DNA of 64,000 nt from Rhodosporidiobolus odoratus (taxonomy: Eukaryota; Basidiomycota; Microbotryomycetes; Sporidiobolales; Sporidiobolaceae), in the NCBI GenBank assembly GCA_034387635.1, contig JAOANU010000001.1:806001-870000 (forward strand), in the 5' to 3' direction. The translations under genes were made by a program, and so were the position numbers. Below are positions 36,053-50,724 of the stretch, in pieces. The notes below the pieces were generated by a model. It did not search any database. It was given only the letters and a program-made list of their open reading frames with translations, and was not told where the DNA came from. The stretch's first letter is position 1. Each line of letters begins with the position of its first letter.

Positions 36053-38349
36053 ATGCCACGCACATCAAGACGTCGCGCCTCCCTCTCGAGCTCAATGTCG
36101 GACCACTCGAGCGACGACGACCTTTCCTCCCTCTTCTCTTCCTCCGAAGAAGAAACCGAAAAGCCCCACAGCCGCCGCAGTAATCGCAGCGCAGCCTCGC
36201 CAAACCCGAGCAAGAAGAAGAAGAGCGTAGTATACAGGAGTTTGCCAGCGCAGGGTGGAACTGATCAACCGGATGAGAGGGATGAACCGCAAGATCCGCC
36301 CACCAAGACCGCTGGACCTGGTGGCGCTTCAAAGGTGAGCCTCGTCCGCCCCTCCTCTCCTCGCGCGAGCTGACGCTGTGAGTCGTAGGGGAAGCCAGGC
36401 TCGCGAACCAACGCCCAGCAAAGCGGATCGCGCAAAACTTGCCTAATTATTACCGCCGTCGTGGTAGTCGCTGTGCTCGTCGTCGGCGGTGGCGCGGCCT
36501 ACTTCTTCCGCGATGACCTCAAGAACCTCGTCGGCGGAAGCAGCAGTGAAGCGGATACTGCCGAACCTTCGTCAAGTGAGGGGACCAGCGATTCTCCTTC
36601 TTCAGCAGCGGGAGGTGCCAGTTCAGCCGCGGTACACAGCAGCGGGTCCACATCGAACTCGACGGACGCCTCCGGGTCTGCAGCCGCAAGCAAGACGAGC
36701 GGCGCCATGGCATCAGGAAGCGGGTCCGCCTCCGCCTCAGCTTCGTCTGCATCTTCGACCAGCGGCGGCGGAAGCAACTCCGTTTCTTCCTCTCAAACCT
36801 ACTCCCTCCAAGCCGACTGCACCGGCAAGAACTTCTTCTCGTGCTTCACCTTCAACACGGAAAAGGGTATTTCTGCCGACGTGGCTCAGACCAACTCGCT
36901 CATCTCGGTCAATGGAAGCGCTGCGTACATGAGGTTGAACAGCTGGGCGGATAGTGCGGACGGGAGTCGACCTTCACTGTTCATGGAGATGAAGGACAAC
37001 GCTTTCAGGCAGGGATTGGTCATTGCCGACGTCGGAAAAATCCCTTGGGGCTGTGGCACGGTGAGCTGCTTTTGCAGACATACTTCTTTCTCCGCGTATA
37101 GGGGCTTACGAGATACCATCTGTAGTGGTCGAGTATATTCTCATATGGTGCCGACTGGCCCAAGGGCGGCGGGATGTGCGTACCTCTTTGCCCTCTGCGC
37201 ACCCTTTGATCCTGGCTGATCTTTCGCCTTCTCTGCGGAATGCAGTGACACTCTCGAAGGAATATCGCTCATGGAACAAGCGACTCCGACGGTCGTGACT
37301 TCCGACGATGGGTGCAAGATTGGCGACTCGAGCTCTATGTCAGGCAGCATTCTTGACGGACAGTGCGTTCACGCCTTTTTGCCGTTCTGCACCTCGAGCT
37401 CAGAGGGGACGGTCCGCTTCTGACACGACGCAATTCCACAGTGACGATTGCAGTAGCGACAAAACGGTCGATGGTTATGCTGGATGCTCTGTTGAAAATC
37501 CCTCGAAGGCGAGCTACGGGTTGGCTTGGAATCAGGCAGGTGGAGGTATCTTGGCTACCTTGCTCGACGACGTGAGCATCGATTCTCCCTCTCCCCTGGT
37601 CCCCGTATCGGGTCCGCGCTTGTGCTTCACAGTGCCAACTGACGCTCCTTCTCTTATTATGTAGACCGGAGTGTACATGTGGCAAATCGCCCGCGCCGAT
37701 GCCGACGTCGTCGATATGGATAAGCCCGACCCTTCGAAGTGGGGCCTTCCGGTCGCTGCTTGGCCTTCGACTAGCTGCTCGACAGACTACTACTTCACTG
37801 AGCAGACTTTGGCGATCAGTACGTATCAGGCTCCCCCTGCGTTTCCCTGCTCCTTTCCGCTAGCCACCCGTGCAATTTAGGTCAGACGGCTGATTCAATT
37901 CGCCGCTCGTCTCTGTCTGCAGCACTCGGTGTTTGTGGTGCGTCCGGTCCTATTTTCGCCCGTATGGCTTATACTAATCTTCCCCTTGACTGCAGGTTCT
38001 CGTCCCGAAGCTACCTGGGACGACACTTGCTCCGACGTAGCCGACAGCTGCGCAGAGTACGTCAAGACGGGAGCCAACATCGCCAATGCCGTTTGGGAGG
38101 TACGTCCTTTTTCCTTCCTTCTTTGCCTCATTTTCTCCCCCATACTCACTATCTTCCTCCCATCAGTTCAACTCTCTACGCCTGTACTCTGTGAAGGCTG
38201 GTAAGGGCTCGGCCAGTGAAGGCGGTGCCGCGGCATCAGCAGTTTCTACTGGTGCAGCTGGAGCAGGAGAAGGGGACGAGGAGGGCATGATGACCATCAT
38301 GTCGGATGCGACTGCGTCTGGGACGAGGGCACAGGCGACGAAGATGTAG
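36053..38349 (+). CDS. GH16-like wall protein, membrane-anchored, predicted nucleophile replaced
   Basis: Nine exons (introns 36335-36388, 37061-37125, 37176-37245, 37363-37441, 37572-37664, 37819-37922, 37938-37995, 38100-38166) give 568 residues, in frame. A Ser/Asp-rich cytoplasmic N-terminus is followed by one membrane segment (about 112-134, core IITAVVVVAVLVVGGGAAYF), a Ser/Gly/Ala-rich stalk and a GH16-type domain: YSLQADCTGKNFFSCFTFNT, GLVIADVGKIPWGCGTW, YGADWPKGG, VYMWQIARADADVVDMD and PDPSKWGLPVAAW. The family acts on beta-1,3/1,6-glucan or crosslinks wall polymers. The catalytic motif should read E-[ILV]-D-x-x-E after WPxGG; here residues 334-339 are GIDTLE, so the nucleophile Glu is Gly (codon GGG, 37171-37173) while Asp336 and Glu339 remain. 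The donor at 37176 directly follows and alternative splicing does not restore Glu. It may be an inactive or binding-only homologue. Confidence 0.85.
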
Positions 38350-38593
38350 CGACGATTCTGTCTCACGTACAAATATCTTTGTTGAGAGAACGGCTTGGAC
38401 GGTGCAAGCATGGGGAGGTGCAGTGGGATGAGAGGAAAAAGGTCGCTTCGTGCTCCGCTCGTTCGCATCGCTGGTTTCCGCTGCTCGTACATAAGCTCAA
38501 GAAGGTTGCTCTGCACCTGCTAGAGTGTGCGCCTGGGCCCCTCACCTCTTCTGCGAATCTCCTGTCCTTCCTCGCCCTTTCATCTCTTCACCA

Positions 38594-41500
38594 ATGTTTC
38601 GACATCGTCTCGCCGTGCGGCGGCTCCCGACAGCTTCCAGAGTGCTGTCTACCAGTCCAAAAGTAGCCCTACCTCCACGGCGCGTGCCTTCAGGCGGTGC
38701 GACAGCCGCACGAACCCGTGTCGCGTTGGACGAGTTGGGGCGGGAACGGAGAGCACTGCCGCCGTTAGGACGGGATGGGAAGCCAAGGACTTCTTGTGAG
38801 CTTTCTGTCTTGGACCCCAATTGCTCGAGCTGACAAACACTCTCGACCGCCCAGCTCCCCCTCCGCCGGAAACGACTGAACCGGTCGAAACGCCGTCTAT
38901 CCCCAAGAAGGACATCAAGCCCATTCGAAGAGCGTTGGCCAAGAAAGCCGAGAGCGCAAAGACCGCCCAGAAGGAGGTGGAGGCGGACGACGACGGACTG
39001 GACTGGGCAAACATGACCCCGCTGGAAAAGGCGATTAGGCAGAACTTGAAGAAATACCCGAATGCTATACTGCTGACGCAAGTTGGGTCCTTCTACGAGG
39101 TACGTTCCGTGCTGTCAACCTGTCTCGTCAAGATGAGACTGCTTACTCTGCGGCTCTGGTTCTCCGTCGTCTCTCGCTTTCGCCCAATCCCGCCATTGCC
39201 CTGTCTCTCGTGAGACGACTGGAACTCTCCGCAGTCCTACTTCGAGCAAGCTCGTACTGTCTGCAACGTCCTCGGCATCAAGCTCACCTCCAAACCGTTC
39301 GGACGCGTCGGCGCTACAGACAAGAAGGCTCGGCACTCTTTCGGCGGCTTCCCCTTGGCCCAGCTCTCGAAGCAGGTGTCAGTCCTCGTCGAGGCAGGAC
39401 ACAAGGTTGTCATAGTGGAGGAGTACAAAGAGCGGGGGGACGACACCATTCGACGCAAGGTCAGCAGGGTCGTCACCCCTGGCACAGGTGTTGACGAGTC
39501 GTTCGTCTCTCTAGAACGGATGAACTACGTCCTCGCCCTCGGAGTAGTCAACGGATCGAGCACCCTCGAGGAAGTAGGCATGGCCTACCGGGACATTTCG
39601 ACCGGCGCCTCTTTCACCCGCACCTCGAAGCTCTCCTCCCTCCGCGACGACATCAGGCTTGTACAGCCCAAAGAGGTCGTGATTGAAGAGAACGTAAGGC
39701 GGACGAAGCTCGGAGAACGGATCATCGAACTGCTCGAGGGTGAGCAACGGCGAGAAGGCCTGGTCATCTCGCAGGCCTCGACAGAAGCCATCCCTTCCTC
39801 CTCCACGACTATCCGAACTTCCATTTCTGCAGCGGAAGACGTTCTTCTGTCCTACCTCGCCAACGTCCTTGTCGAGACTCCGCTTCCGCCATCCACCGCG
39901 ACCTTCATCGACCCAGGCATAACGATGCAGCTTGACGCGGTTACTCTGCAGTCTCTCGAGATCCGCGAGAGTCTGCGTGGAGGCTCGAAGGGAAGCTTGC
40001 TCGGGGCCGTCAAAAAGACTGTCACTCCTGGCGGTTTGAGGTTACTGTCTGAGCGGCTTTGTACATCGTTTCCTTTCCTCGTCTGCCTGCGATGTAGTAA
40101 CCTGACGCATGTTCTTCTAGGCAACCCCTCAACCGACCTCTCCACTATCCGCAACCGCCACGACCTAGTCACTACTTTTCTCGAGCGCATTCCCAGCTCT
40201 CGCCCCTACCTCTCTTCTATCCTGCGCGACCTCGACGACACCCCTCGCCTCCTTCAGCGTCTCGCCTTCCGTCGAGCCCATCCCGCGCAAGATCTCTTGG
40301 GCTTGAAACGCACTATGCGAGCTCTCGACGTGATTCATGACGAGATAGGCTCGCGAGTGCCGCTTGCAGCTGACGAAGCGGAAGCACTGGGTATCTCCCG
40401 AGACGAGCACGCAGTCATTTACGACCTCCTCGCGCGACTAGGACAGTATCGCGCTCTCGCAGACGAAGTCGAGACTGCGGTGGACGAGGAGGCTCTGGAG
40501 GCAAGGGAGAAGATGGAGGAAGAGAAGAAGGCGGTGACGGCAGAGCTGGGAGAAACGGCGTGGAAAAAGAAGGAACAAGAGCAGATCTCTGGCAGCGATG
40601 TCTGGGGTGAGAACCTGCCGTGGGTAATTCGGTCAAAGTGCGTGTTCGCGCCTTTCTCCTGGTGTCGAGCGCGGAACTCATCCATCTTCGCCCGAAGCTT
40701 CTCGCCTTCTCTTGACAAGCTTCACCACGATCTCGACAGTCTGCGACAAGATGCTGCCCGCCTTCAATCCCAGTTGAGCGAGAAGTACCAGCTCAAGTCA
40801 CTCACCCTCCGCAAGGTGGCCAAAGTTGGTCCGGGCGTACATGTCATCTCGCGAGAAGGCCTGTCGAAGATTGAAGCGGATCCGAGGGCCTTGCTGCATC
40901 AGAAGAACTCGAGTACGAGGGTGTACGTCGTTCAGGTGCGTCTTCCCGGCCACGACGTGACCTTCTCAAGACGGCTTCGGCGCCTTACTCATTACGGCCT
41001 CCACGTCTCCTTATTTGGAGCAGGAATGGGTGGATCTGCATATGCGTATTATAGATGCTCAGGAGAAAATCCTAGACCTAGAGGGCGAGGCGATGCAAGT
41101 GCTTGTCGCTCGGGTTGGTCCATTCCTCCGTTTTCTCTGACTTCCCTCAGCTGATTCATCTTTTACTCTTCGACAGGTTCTAGAGCGATACACAGACCTG
41201 CTGAGGACTGCTGATGCGCTCGCTGAACTCGACGTCAGTCTCGGCTTTGCGGAGATCGCTGAGCAGCGTGGATGGGTGCGACCCGAAGTGAACGAAAGGT
41301 GCGGTCTTAACCTTTGCAAGGTCTTCAGTGCAGGCCCACTAACAAGACTTGCGTCGACAGTAAGTCGCTTGAGATCGTCGGCGGGCGGCATCCCACGGTT
41401 GAGAACGTCCTGCTCGCCCAGAACCGCAAATTCGACGCGAACGATATCTGCTTCGCCCACCCGGACGATGAGCCAGTGTCTCCCTCGCTCATCCACGTTC

Positions 41501-42387
41501 TCACTGGCCCTGTACGTCACCGCCACTGTGTCTGCTTCGCTATGCTCACCCTCCTGTGCGATTTCTCGCAGAACATGGCTGGCAAATCAACCTATCTCCG
41601 TCAGACCGCTCTGATCACCATCCTCGCCCAAGCTGGGTCTTACGTCCCTGCTCTTGGGGCTCGGATCGGGGCTGTAGACCGAGTCTTCAGCCGGGTGGGG
41701 GCGAGGGATGAGTTAGATAGGGATCGATCGACGTTTATGGTTGAGATGGATGAGGCGACGAGCATTTTGGAGGGGGCTACAGATCGCAGTCTAGTGCGTC
41801 TCGACGAGCTATGCCATTCTAGCGAGCCTGGGCTCACCTCTGCATCTCCACAGGTCCTTCTCGACGAACTCGGCCGCGGTACTTCGCCCCTAGACGGCGT
41901 TTCCATCGCCTACGCAGCTCTCGAACACCTAACTCACGTGAACCGTTCCCGAACCTTATTCGCGACCCACTTCCATCGCTTAGGACCGTTGCTCGGGTAC
42001 GATGACAAGGATGAGAAAGCTGGAGCCAAGTGGGACGGGGTCGAGTTTTGGTGTACTGATGTAGAGGAGACTGAGGTGCGTTCTTCTCCTCTCCTCTGTA
42101 TCTCTCCACTAGCTTGTGTCGCGCGGAGGGCACTGCGCTCTCTTCTCCGCCGCGGTCTTTTCCCTTTCACTAACGCGGTTTTCCCTTGTTTTCCTCGACT
42201 TTGGCTTTGGCGCGGAAAAACAAATAAACAGGACTCGGTCCGCTTCACGCATCTGATCCGACGCGGTCTGAATGTTGATTCGGGAGGGTTGACGATAGCC
42301 CGCATGGCGGGAATGCCGACTCGAACGATTCTAAAGGCGAGGGAGGTGAGGGATCGGTTGAGGAAGGGGGCTTTGGAGGTATCATAG
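38594..42387 (+). CDS. MSH1: Mitochondrial MutS homologue MSH1
   Basis: Mismatch-recognition ATPase for mitochondrial DNA. Eleven exons (introns 38796-38854, 39100-39234, 40061-40120, 40638-40697, 40936-41023, 41114-41176, 41299-41360, 41512-41571, 41794-41853, 42076-42231) give 996 residues, in frame. The start gives an Arg-rich presequence ([20 protein letters not shown]). The mismatch-binding domain I is present with the Phe-x-Glu loop ([17 protein letters not shown]) and [18 protein letters not shown], which separates MSH1 from MSH4/MSH5. The lever and clamp regions follow ([20 protein letters not shown] text; intron 3 lies here). The ATPase has Walker A GPNMAGKST (Lys802, split by intron 8), the signature [14 protein letters not shown], Walker [17 protein letters not shown] and the switch ATHFHRL. 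It ends with a helix-turn-helix ([20 protein letters not shown]). The call as MSH1 rather than MSH6 rests on size, presequence and lack of an N-terminal PIP/PWWP region. Confidence 0.9.
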
Positions 42388-42761
42388 GCGGGCGGTTAGT
42401 ATTGCTGCGGCAAGTGGTCGGAACGCTTCTCGGCAGTCTTTCCTTGGATTCCCCTCTCTTTCTCTGAACTGGCGAGGTTGACCAGGCGGAGATATGGAAA
42501 GAATATATATCCTTGAGACACATGGGGTCCTACTATAGTCGTGTACGTTCTAGCTAGCTACGGAGGAGAGGGCAAGAGAGTGGGATCGCCGCCCAAGGTA
42601 CAGAGAGGAAGACACACAGAGAGAGAGAAAGCGAGAATGGACGGGCAAGGAAGGAACACGAGTACCCGAAAACAAGAAAAGGACGAAGCGACCTGCGCTC
42701 GCTTCCATCGCCTCCAGAAACACGACGTAACAGCCTAGCCCAGACCGAGATGCGCTCCTCC
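42388..42761. other. Convergent 3' flank, no gene seen
   Basis: 374 bp between the convergent MSH1 and secreted-protein genes. Purine-rich from about 42560 on the + strand. Probable overlapping 3' UTRs. Confidence 0.6.
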
Positions 42762-45313
42762 TCACACTCTCCTCCACTTGACAGCCCTAATCTTGCCCGC
42801 AAACCCAAACTTGCTCTTTGTGCTTCGCTTGTGACGGACAAAGCGGGTCTCGTTCGACCCCGGGGTGGAGGACGGGGCTTTGGTAGAGGTGGTGGAGGAG
42901 GAGGAGAAGGAGGAAGCGGAAGCAGGGGTCGTCGATGATGAGGAAGAGACGCGAGTGGAAGATGAGGTAGAAGACGACGCCGGGGTTTGGCTGGATGAAG
43001 ACGACGACACCACAACCTTGACGACAGCGGCTGAAGTCGAGGTGGCGAGCTTGGTCGATGGGGACGTAGTAGAAGTCGAAAGCCTGCTGGAAGATGCGCT
43101 GGAAGACGAAGATGAAGAAGCTGAGGCCTTGATCGCCTCGCACCCCTTGACCGGCCCTCTGCAAACCGCCTCCTTGCCTGCACCGGCCTTGATAGCCTCT
43201 GTGACACACTCCTGAACCTCGACGATACAAGTAACGTACGCTGGACCGAGGGAGGTGGCGTTGTTGAAGTAGGATTCGAAGACCGCGTTGAGGGTCGATT
43301 GAGTCAGGTTGTTAGGGTTGGTAGAGGTGGAGTTGAGAAGGGTGGAGGAGTAGGTCACGAGGTCGGTGAAGAAGGAAGAGGGGAGGTAGCCTGAGAACTG
43401 TGTGATACAGAGCAGGGTGAGCATTTCGGCCGGGAGGAACTCAGGCAAGCGCGGAACGAGGGCTTACCTGTTGAGCGATTGAGTTGATGGTGGTCATGGA
43501 TAGCTCAGGTGCGCTGGTCTGGGTGATGCACTCCTGGGCAGCAGTCGCATTACCGTCTGCGAGAAGCGAAGCGGTTAAAGTCAGTTTCCGAGAAGGGAAG
43601 AACAGAAGGGGCCGGAGAAGCACGTACTGGAGATGAGCTCGGTGGCACACTTCTGCAGGGTCTCGGCGAGGGTAACGGTGTTGCCAGACAGCTTTAAAAT
43701 GGGAACGAGTAGTACGGGAGAAGAATGCGAAATGTGGGAACAGTGTCAGCTTGACCTGCGCAACCGCAGGTAGACCGGGAGGACTAGGGTGGGACGAGGT
43801 GAGCTTACGGACGAAGCAACCGAGTTGATCGCGTCGCTGATCTGCGCGTTCACGCTCGCAGCGAGCTGCTCACTCGGGTCGGTCGCATTCCCCACGTTGT
43901 AGCTGAGAATGTTCTCCACCGCCGTCGTCAACGACGCGGGCAACACCCCGACAAACTGTTCCAGTACACCACTGGTAGCCGTCTGAAGGGTCGAGTACGC
44001 TCCACCGCTCTTGGTGAAGCATGCAAGGGACGACGAGTTGCCCTGTTGTTGAATCGCTTCAGAGTAGCACTCGCTGATTTGCTCGAGGGCCGTGACGGAG
44101 TTGCCACTCAGACTGGCGATGACGCTTTGAATGCTGGACTGGATTTGCGAGACGAGGGAAGCTTCGTTTGAGGGGAGAAGGGTCGACAGGAGAGGAGAGA
44201 CCGAGTCGAAGACCGACTCGAGGATCTTGTTCGGGAGAATGCCGACGAACTATCAAAGGGCGCAAGAGGGCTCATGAGTCACTGCGGCCTGTGGGAGCTC
44301 AGCCGCAAGAAGGACGCACCTGCTCGAGAATGGTGTTCAAGGTCGAAGTAAGCGCCGCCGAGTCTTTCCCGGTCGAGGTCAAGCACGAGTAACCGTCAGG
44401 AAGACCACCGCTCGCCAAGACGGTCTCCAAGCACGCCTCCAGACTCGCCGTTGTAGCGCTGTCCAACCCACTTTGGGTGAGGTTGACGGCCGCAAAGGCT
44501 TCTTCGAGGGCCTTCTTGATGTCCATCGCAGCATCGAGGGCTTCATCCGAGGTGATGAGCGTGGAGGTTTGGACGGAAGTGACGTTCTGGTAGATGGTCT
44601 GAACGAAGGTGGTGGGTTGGGGGACGTAGACGGTGGTGCCATTGTGAGCCTCGGTGCGAGTCACGTTTTGGGTTGCGGTGGAGAGGAGGGCCGAGGTTGC
44701 GGTGTCTGCAGGACAAGACAACGTCAGCTGTAGTGCATTGCCCGAGGATTCGCGGGAGAAACGCACGAGTAACGGCAGTCGCTGCGCCAAGCTGGGCGTT
44801 GATGGCGCTCGAAACGGCTGCAAGGTCGAACGACGGTCAGCACGACAGTCTATCTACCAGGGAAGAAGAGCTAGACGTACCCGACTGAAGCGCCTTGGCG
44901 ACGTTCGGGTCGACGTAGGACGCGTTCTGGAAAGACGAGATCACCTCGCTCGCACCCTTCTGCACCGTCTGAGGACTCGAGTTCTTGACCTTGGGCGTGC
45001 TCTTCTTCTTGACCGCCTTGGTGCTGGCGTGCCACAAGGAAGACGACGTCGAGGTAGGCTTGGTGACCTTTTTCTGCTGAGAAGCGGCGGTCGCGACGGC
45101 GGCTTTGCTCGACTTGTGCGAAGACTTGGTGGACTTGGTCTGGGATTTGGACGGGACCTTGAGCTTGAGGACTTTGGCGACGTCCTTGACGACGGGGTCG
45201 AATTCACCGGGTGCGTGAACGACGCCGGGGTGATCGCTGCACGGTTCAGGGTTGGCGGCGGTCAGGAAAGCGAGGGAGGACAAGGCGAGGGAGGCAAACG
45301 CGGTGGATCGCAT
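42762..45313 (-). CDS. Secreted Ser/Thr-rich protein with three Cys-containing repeats, function unknown
   Basis: Seven exons: 45313-44881, 44817-44767, 44705-44320, 44249-43809, 43691-43628, 43556-43468 and 43397-42762, giving 699 residues in frame. A clear signal peptide (RSTAFASLALSSLAFLTAAN) is followed by a Lys/Ser-rich stretch with an early CSDHPGVV. The core has about three repeats of 100-110 residues, each opening F-[VS]-G-x-LP (FVGILPNKI, FVGVLPASL, FSGYLPSSF) and carrying a SLSGN-x-VT helix and paired cysteines (ISECYSEAI...LACF; LQKCATELI...ECITQ; ECVTEAIKA...VC). Several introns fall at repeat edges. The tail is a 130-residue Ser/Thr run ending in a basic cluster (RFVRHKRSTKSKFG). 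No GPI signal is seen. The family is not recognised; the features suit a wall-associated or secreted structural protein. Function is not inferred. Confidence 0.75.
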
Positions 45314-46124
45314 GGTGTCGAGGTGCGGGAGAAGCACGAATGAGGTAATGTAGGGAACGATAAAATGCAGTTGCAGGAATCGAGGGAGTAGAGGTGACCG
45401 GAAACGCGCGAAGGAGGAAGGGCCGAAGCTGAATGAGACGAAGTTGAACGGAGAGAGAGGAAGAGAGCCCGGCGGAGGCGTGCAAGCCCGACAAGACGAG
45501 ACGAGGTTGATTTCCGTTTGGCTCGGGACGCTCCGCGACGCCGCGACGCAGCCAATTTGCGCGATGAAGACGCGTCGAGTTGCGACGAGAGATTTCGAGC
45601 GGGGTTTGTCTTCGTCACAGACCGGGACCAGGCTGAGCCATGCTGCCGCCGGCATGTCGCTCGCGAATGCTCCCGATCACGCGTGAGTCGGGCATTGTTG
45701 CGGGAAGCGCGGCTGCGGCGGCGAAGTGTCACGGAGAAAAGGTTGAACGAGAGTAGGAGAGCTCGACAACTCTTTGCGTAGCCGGAAAGACGATAAGGCT
45801 GTTTGTCAACGTATAGAGAGGTGCTGGACTGCCCTGACTGAGCGTCTCTAGCGACAACGCGAAGTTTGAAGAGGTTGAGGGATGACGAGGTGGCAAAACT
45901 GAGGGCGACGACACCAAGGTGTTCTGCCCAAGGTTGAGACGGCCATGCTATACATGAGCAGCTGTACAGCCTGACTGAGCTAGTCTGCCGTGCATCTGAA
46001 CCAGGAAGCGGCTTTTAGCTTTGACGAGGTTAGAACGACTCAGAGTAGTTGAACCATTTGGATTCTCCTCCTCCCCGCTCTTTTAATCCAGCACGACTAG
46101 CCAGGATCTAGACAGCTGCAAGAC
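45314..46124. other. Divergent promoter region, no gene seen
   Basis: 811 bp between the start codons of the secreted-repeat gene and EDC3. Short frames on both strands are Arg-rich shadows without domains. A CT-rich stretch lies just upstream of the EDC3 start. Confidence 0.5.
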
Positions 46125-48458
46125 ATGGCCAACGCATTCGTCGGCTTACCCGTCCTCATCAAACTGCGATCAAACCCTCAAGATTCCGTACAAGGCGTTC
46201 TCTCAGCTCTCGACCCTACCGCTGGAACTCTGACTCTCTCCGAAGGTAAGCACACTCACAGTCCTCTACTGCTCACTAGCTCTAGCTGACTCGACCCTAT
46301 GCAGCACGCGTTCACGTCGGAGGTACCACCAAACTCGAAGGCCTAAAGATCCTCCGCCGGGAAGACGTCGCAGGTCTCGAACTGCTCAGCGTAGAGAGGG
46401 GTCAGGCTGCGGCACAACCCCCTCAGGTGACGCAGCAAGACGGGATCAGAAGGGCCCAACCTCAGCAGGTTTGTCTACTTTTCTCTCCACTCGCTTTTCC
46501 TGGCTTACTCCCCCCTTCCCGTTGACAGCCCGTCATAAACTACCCACAACCTCGACAGCATCATTTTCAGCACACATCTCACCCTCACCCTCAGGAAGTC
46601 CGGCAGTACATCCCCGCACCTCAGCCTACTCCCTCGCCTATTTCCTCGTCCCCCGTTCCTCCCTCGGGTAAAGCACGCCGAAGTCGTGGCGCTCGCGTAG
46701 GGAACCGTGTCCGTCACAATGGATACGGCGGAAGCGAGGACCCAGAAGGCGGCGAAGAAGCCGACCTGAGTACCGCTTACGTCGAAGATGTCCGTCTTTT
46801 CTTTCCCGTCTTCCTCCCTCCCTTCCTGTCTCTGCGTGCAGGAACCGGCAGACTGACTTCCCTTCTGTACATCGTTGTCTCTGAACGGCAGGACTCGTAC
46901 ACTCGCCGGCGACAGCAAGTCGCGCGACAAGGGCAGCAGTCTTCGTTCGACAAAGACTTTGACTTCTCGGCAGGCCTGCAGAGTTTCGACAAAGCCCGAG
47001 TATTTGACGAGATTCGGGTGCGCTCCTCTCCGTTTCGTTACCTCTCCTCGAAAGACATGCCTCGACCCCTGACCTCGCACACGCAGAGTAACGATCCTAC
47101 CGACCCCTCCCTCCGGCTCGTAGCCCACAATCGCAACCCGCGTTCGATGACACCTCAGTCCAAACTGCTTCCATCAGAGAACGTTCTCTCCGCCTCGGAG
47201 CTACACGACCAACAGGACGAACGGTCGGCAGCGTTGGCGGCGAGGTCTGCGGGGGAGAGTGGTCAGGGAACGCCAGAGGGTGGACTGGGAGAAGGGGAGA
47301 CGAGGGAGGTGACGCAGAGGATGGGAAACGTAAAGTTGGATGGTCCGGGGAGGGCAAGGCTGGTGACGAAGAAGGGTGTGGTGGTCCCCACGATCAAGGC
47401 AAAACAGTGGAAGGAAGCGCTATCTATCGCGGATGTATGTTCTTCTCGAGTCCCGACCGCTATGTAGATTAGGCAGCTGATCCGTGTTAGCGCAGATCGA
47501 ATCCTCTCCAACGCCCCTCCAACGCCTCGAAGCTACCGCCCACGCCCTCCTAGCCTACATCCTCCAGCACTCCCTCATTCCCCTACCTTCTCCCTCCTCT
47601 CGTCCGACAGTCCTCCTGCTCGTGTCGGATTGCGCGAAAGGACGGGCGGCGTTGAGAGCGGCAACGTTGCTCGCGCATCGAGGGGTCAAGGTGGCGGTAC
47701 TGGTCGAAGAAGGAGTTGCGGGGGGGGAGGACTATAGGACTGGGTTGAGGGTGTTGAGCGGTGCGGGAGGAAGGGTCATCAATGATCTCACAGGTGACTC
47801 AAGCACCTCTCTCACCTTGCTCCATCGCCTAGCGCGTAGCAAAGGCTCACACGCTTGCCTCATCGCAGATCTCGCCTCGACTTACGACCTCATTCTCGAA
47901 GCCCTCCCCCACCCCCTTTCCTCAACTTCCTCCCTCCCTCCCAGCCTCTCCGCCTCAACCTCCTCACAATACCTCCCGCTGAGCCCTCAGGTCTCCTCTT
48001 CCCCTTCCTCCTCAAATTTCGCCTCTCAAGCCGTCATCTGGGCTAACACGATCGATCGCGCTACACGGTTGAGTATCGAAGTTCCTTGGGGTCTAGAGAG
48101 TGACAGTGGTACGGTCCTCATCTTGGCCTGTACTGGCTTGGCTCCTGCGATGCGTGCGCGCGTGCATTGACTGACTCGGTTTTCTCGCGGTGTTTCGTCA
48201 ACAGGCTCTTCTCTGAGCGACTCTTCTCCGCCCTTCTCCCCGACTCACCTCCTCTCCCTCTCCCTCCCCCGACCTTGTATTATTCGCCTCCTTCTCTCCT
48301 CCTCCTCCTCCTCTCCTCCAGTCCCTGGCCTCAAAGTAGCACTTGCAGACCTTGGGTTTTTCCCCATTCTGTGGGAGAGAGTTGGCGTCGAGGGCGAGGT
48401 GCATAGGGGGGTGTGGGGGGTTGAAGGGGTTGTGGAATTGGTGGTTGAGTATCTTTAG
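46125..48458 (+). CDS. EDC3: Enhancer of mRNA decapping EDC3
   Basis: P-body scaffold that activates the Dcp1-Dcp2 decapping enzyme and binds the Dhh1 helicase. Seven exons (introns 46246-46304, 46469-46528, 46790-46891, 47018-47086, 47435-47495, 48109-48321) give 589 residues, in frame. The N-terminal divergent LSm domain reads MANAFVGLPVLIKLRSN and TLTLSEARVHVGGTTKLEGL (residues 1-80). After a Gln/Pro-rich linker comes the FDF motif, DKDFDFSAGLQSFDKARVFD. The C-terminal YjeF_N Rossmann domain includes RPTVLLLVSDCAKGRAALRA, HRGVKVAVLV and, after the last intron, GLKVALADLGFF. The domain order LSm-FDF-YjeF_N is diagnostic. The YjeF_N part is loosely conserved and has a Ser-rich insert, as is usual for fungal Edc3. 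Confidence 0.9.
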
Positions 48459-50546
<2,088 letters not shown>

Positions 50547-50724
50547 GGTACACTACAGTGTCACTTGACAAGTCGAGTTGATGATGGAGGGAGAGTGAAA
50601 GTGAAAGTGAAAGTGGTGGCGATCAATCTTACGACTCTACATACCACACAAGTCACAGACAAGTAAGCTAGACTATTCGCAGAGACTAGGACAGTCCACT
50701 GATTGACCCTCTCATCCCGTTAGC
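50547..50724. promoter_or_regulatory. 178-bp bidirectional promoter, NKAP / PHB1
   Basis: The whole space between two divergent start codons. A GTGAAA step is repeated (about 50592-50612). It must hold both promoters unless one leader overlaps the other gene. Confidence 0.55.
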
